A stretch of 6,854 nucleotides of DNA from Xanthobacteraceae bacterium (GTDB lineage Bacteria > Pseudomonadota > Alphaproteobacteria > Rhizobiales > Xanthobacteraceae): contig JASHWN010000321.1 of the NCBI GenBank assembly GCA_030044035.1, forward strand, positions 1 to 6,854, written 5' to 3'. Shown piece after piece: positions 5,413-6,854 of this stretch (the stretch's first letter is position 1; each line of letters starts with the position of its first letter). The notes beneath the pieces were generated by a model that worked only from the letters and a program-made list of their open reading frames with translations, made no database searches and was not told the DNA's origin. The position numbers and the translations under genes were made by a program.

Positions 5413-6219
5413 TCACACGTCGTAGCTATCGCTGTCCGAATCCCCGCCGTCAAAACCGTCGTCGTCCGCGTCGTCACTATCGTCTGGGTTATCGCCGTCA
5501 TCCGTATCTGCGACGGATTCGACATCGCCCTGTTGATCCTTCCCCGCCTCGTCACTCTGACCGCGCCCGAGATCATCGTTAGCGGCGCCGCGGTCGGCAG
5601 TGTTGCTCCATGGCGAAGTCGCGTCGCCGGCCGCGCTGGCTGAACTTTTCGATCCGAAGCTGCCGGCCTGGTTGCCGAACATCGAACGGATGCTGTTGAG
5701 CAACAGCGAGCCGCCGATCACGCCTGCCGCCGTGGAGGCGGCGTTGCCGAGGAACGAGCCGCCGGGACTGAACGGCGCGCCGCCTGGATATCCGGGCGGC
5801 GGCGGATTTCCGCCTTGCGGCTGACCGCCTTGGGGCTGAAAGTTCTCCGCCTGAGCGCCCTCTGACTGACGGTTTTGCGGCTGACTGCCGGGCATCGACG
5901 GCCGCACATTCGGTACCGAGCCGCGCGCTGCGGCACGGCCGGTCACCGCTTCGCGCATGGTATCGAGGAAGCTTGCCGGCCGCTGCTCGGCCGGTTCCGC
6001 ATTGGCGGTTTGCGCTTCCAACTCGTCGATGCGGGCGCCGGCGCGTTTGAGCGCCTCGTCCTGCACCAGAGCCGTCTGGACCAGGGCGTAGACGGCATGC
6101 GGCGCCCGCCGCAATCCGTCGGAAACCAGGCGCTCGGCCGCCGCATCGCGCGGCGCGCTTTCGAGCTTCGCCAGACGGTCAAAAAGGTCGTCTACCAATT
6201 GCGCTTCCTGCGGGGTCAT
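5413..6219 (-). CDS. DUF2076 family protein with acidic C-terminal tail
   Basis: The 268-residue product begins MTPQEAQLVDDLFDRLAKLE, the hallmark of DUF2076 (COG3416), a family of unknown function common in proteobacteria. Residues 1-72 form the conserved helical domain, ending in a coiled-coil-like stretch (DEALKRAGARIDELEAQ). Residues 100-157 are a Pro/Gly/Gln-rich linker (QPQGGQPQGGNPPPPGYPGG). GGSFLGNAASTAAGVIGGSLLLNSIRSMFG follows in two parts: a small-residue lead-in at about 153-160, then a hydrophobic, possibly membrane-associated segment at about 161-182. Residues 232-268 are extremely acidic, with 17 Asp and 1 Glu in 37, many in DxD spacing. The ATG at 6219 has GGGAG eight bases upstream and matches the family start; an in-frame ATG at 6324 would add 35 unrelated residues. 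It is divergent from thrS and 135 bp upstream of the hyuB-like gene. That gap shows no clear terminator or promoter, so co-transcription is undecided. Confidence 0.88.
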   Translation of the reverse strand: MTPQEAQLVDDLFDRLAKLESAPRDAAAERLVSDGLRRAPHAVYALVQTALVQDEALKRAGARIDELEAQTANAEPAEQRPASFLDTMREAVTGRAAARGSVPNVRPSMPGSQPQNRQSEGAQAENFQPQGGQPQGGNPPPPGYPGGAPFSPGGSFLGNAASTAAGVIGGSLLLNSIRSMFGNQAGSFGSKSSASAAGDATSPWSNTADRGAANDDLGRGQSDEAGKDQQGDVESVADTDDGDNPDDSDDADDDGFDGGDSDSDSYDV

Positions 6220-6339
6220 AGGGGCATCTCCCAAACTGTTTGCGCGCCCTATGTAGGAAGCGAATACGGCCCGGCGAGAGGCGCACAACGTCCCTATCCC
6301 TTTGTATCCACTCCATGGCGCCAAAATCGCATGCCACCG

Positions 6340-6360
6340 CGGAAACTTTTCAGTTTTCCG
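6340..6360. other. Bulged hairpin in the DUF2076/thrS divergent region
   Basis: CGGAAACT (6340-6347) pairs with AG(T)TTTCCG (6352-6360) with one bulged T around a TTTC loop. It sits near the middle of the 243-bp divergent gap, upstream of the putative thrS promoter. It could be a regulator-binding site for either gene. Nothing shows that it acts. Confidence 0.3.
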
Positions 6361-6383
6361 AGAATATCAATGGCTTAGGCGGG

Positions 6384-6411
6384 TTGTGCTGGCCATGAAC
6401 GCTGTTATATC
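6384..6411 (+). promoter_or_regulatory. Candidate promoter for thrS
   Basis: TTGTGC (6384-6389) and TATATC (6406-6411) have a 16-base spacer and would give a leader of about 45 bases before the thrS ATG at 6463. The -35 matches the housekeeping consensus only in TTG, and the -10 in four of six positions. It is the best-looking candidate in the gap, judged by eye. The following leader (CTGCC at 6411-6415, GGCAG at 6437-6441) could fold into a weak hairpin; no T-box or tRNA-like structure is visible. Confidence 0.35.
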
Positions 6412-6462
6412 TGCCCCGCGCTTACCTGCATTCGTAGGCAGCGAGTGAGCAGGGATACGACG

Positions 6463-6854
6463 ATGTCCGAGAGCAATGCGGCCCAAGCCGCGCATGATCC
6501 CGCCGGCGCGCCGGCGAAATCCAACCCGATCACCATAACCTTTCCGGATGGCGCGCAGCGGCAATACCCGCCTGGCAGCACCGGCCTGGAGATCGCCAAG
6601 GCCATTTCGCCGTCGCTCGCCAAGCGCACAGTGGCGATGGCGCTCGACGGCCGCCTTGCCGACCTGTCCGACCCGATCGCGCAGGACGCCAAGATCGAGT
6701 TCATCGGCCGTGACGATCCGCGCGCGCTCGAACTGATCCGCCACGATGCCGCGCACGTGCTGGCCGAAGCGGTACAGACGCTGTGGCCGGGCACCCAGGT
6801 GACCATCGGCCCGGTGATCGAGAACGGCTTTTATTACGATTTCTTCCGCAACCA
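6463..6854 (+). CDS. thrS: Threonyl-tRNA synthetase, N-terminal part (runs off right edge)
   Basis: The first 130 codons of threonine-tRNA ligase, the enzyme that charges tRNA-Thr using ATP in the cytoplasm. Residues 1-20 are a polar Ala-rich extension. Residues 22-83 form the TGS domain ([20 protein letters not shown] ... KIEFIGRDD). From about 88 the N2 editing domain begins with [16 protein letters not shown], including H94xxxH98, the first two ligands of the site that hydrolyses mischarged Ser-tRNA-Thr in the family. [15 protein letters not shown] (114-128) is near-invariant in bacterial ThrRS. The catalytic and anticodon-binding domains lie beyond the edge. The ATG at 6463 has AGGGA seven bases upstream. 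The gene is divergent from the DUF2076 gene with a 243-bp gap. Confidence 0.97.
   Translation, partial: MSESNAAQAAHDPAGAPAKSNPITITFPDGAQRQYPPGSTGLEIAKAISPSLAKRTVAMALDGRLADLSDPIAQDAKIEFIGRDDPRALELIRHDAAHVLAEAVQTLWPGTQVTIGPVIENGFYYDFFRN

Noticed and set aside
6220..6324. 35-residue N-terminal extension of the DUF2076 protein
   Set aside because: The family starts at MTPQE, which has its own ribosome site; the extension would cover half of the divergent region and looks non-coding.
6411..6462. Possible tRNA-mimic or T-box control in the thrS leader
   Set aside because: The leader is only about 45 bases with one weak hairpin. T-boxes are essentially a Gram-positive feature, and no tRNA-Thr-like anticodon arm is evident.
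1..6854. CRISPR array, tRNA/rRNA, insertion sequence or phage genes
   Set aside because: No regular repeat-spacer pattern, no tRNA-like cloverleaf, no transposase or integrase motifs and no target-site duplications were seen by eye on either strand.

Overview
The window is GC-rich, gene-dense chromosomal DNA. It looks like an alphaproteobacterium of the order Hyphomicrobiales (Bradyrhizobium/Rhodopseudomonas-like). This rests on codon bias, on the character of the ThrRS and DUF2076 proteins, on a small protein starting MCDYSLH that I remember mainly from such genomes, and on a dispersed palindrome giving a VLSLSK reading frame. The taxonomic call is an inference from recall; no search was run.

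Layout from left to right: (1) the N-terminal 114 codons of a cytochrome P450, minus strand, running off the left edge; (2) a PaaI-type hotdog thioesterase, minus; (3) a 10-TM EamA/DMT-family exporter, minus; (4) a divergently transcribed 143-residue protein of unknown function, plus; (5) a convergent junction with a likely bidirectional hairpin terminator; (6) a class I SAM-dependent methyltransferase with a striking His-rich N-terminus, minus; (7) a hydantoinase B/acetone carboxylase-alpha family protein (HyuB-like), 18 bp upstream of the methyltransferase gene and almost certainly co-transcribed with it; (8) a DUF2076 protein with a Pro/Gly/Gln-rich linker, one hydrophobic segment and a very acidic tail, minus; (9) a 243-bp divergent intergenic region; (10) the 5' end of thrS (threonyl-tRNA synthetase), plus, running off the right edge.

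There is no sign of a mobile element, CRISPR array, phage or RNA gene. thrS is core housekeeping; the rest looks like ordinary accessory metabolism. The clearest functional unit is the hyuB-like/methyltransferase pair. It is unusual because no HyuA (ATP-dependent) partner gene is present in the window and because the methyltransferase carries 14 histidines within 31 residues. The P450, thioesterase and exporter lie in the same direction but are separated by gaps of 120-130 bp containing palindromes, so they need not form one operon. Several very long open frames opposite the transporter and hyuB genes are GC-driven shadows. I found no convincing evidence of a wholly new system; the most interesting items are the His-tailed methyltransferase with its orphan HyuB, the 143-residue unknown, and several palindromes between genes.
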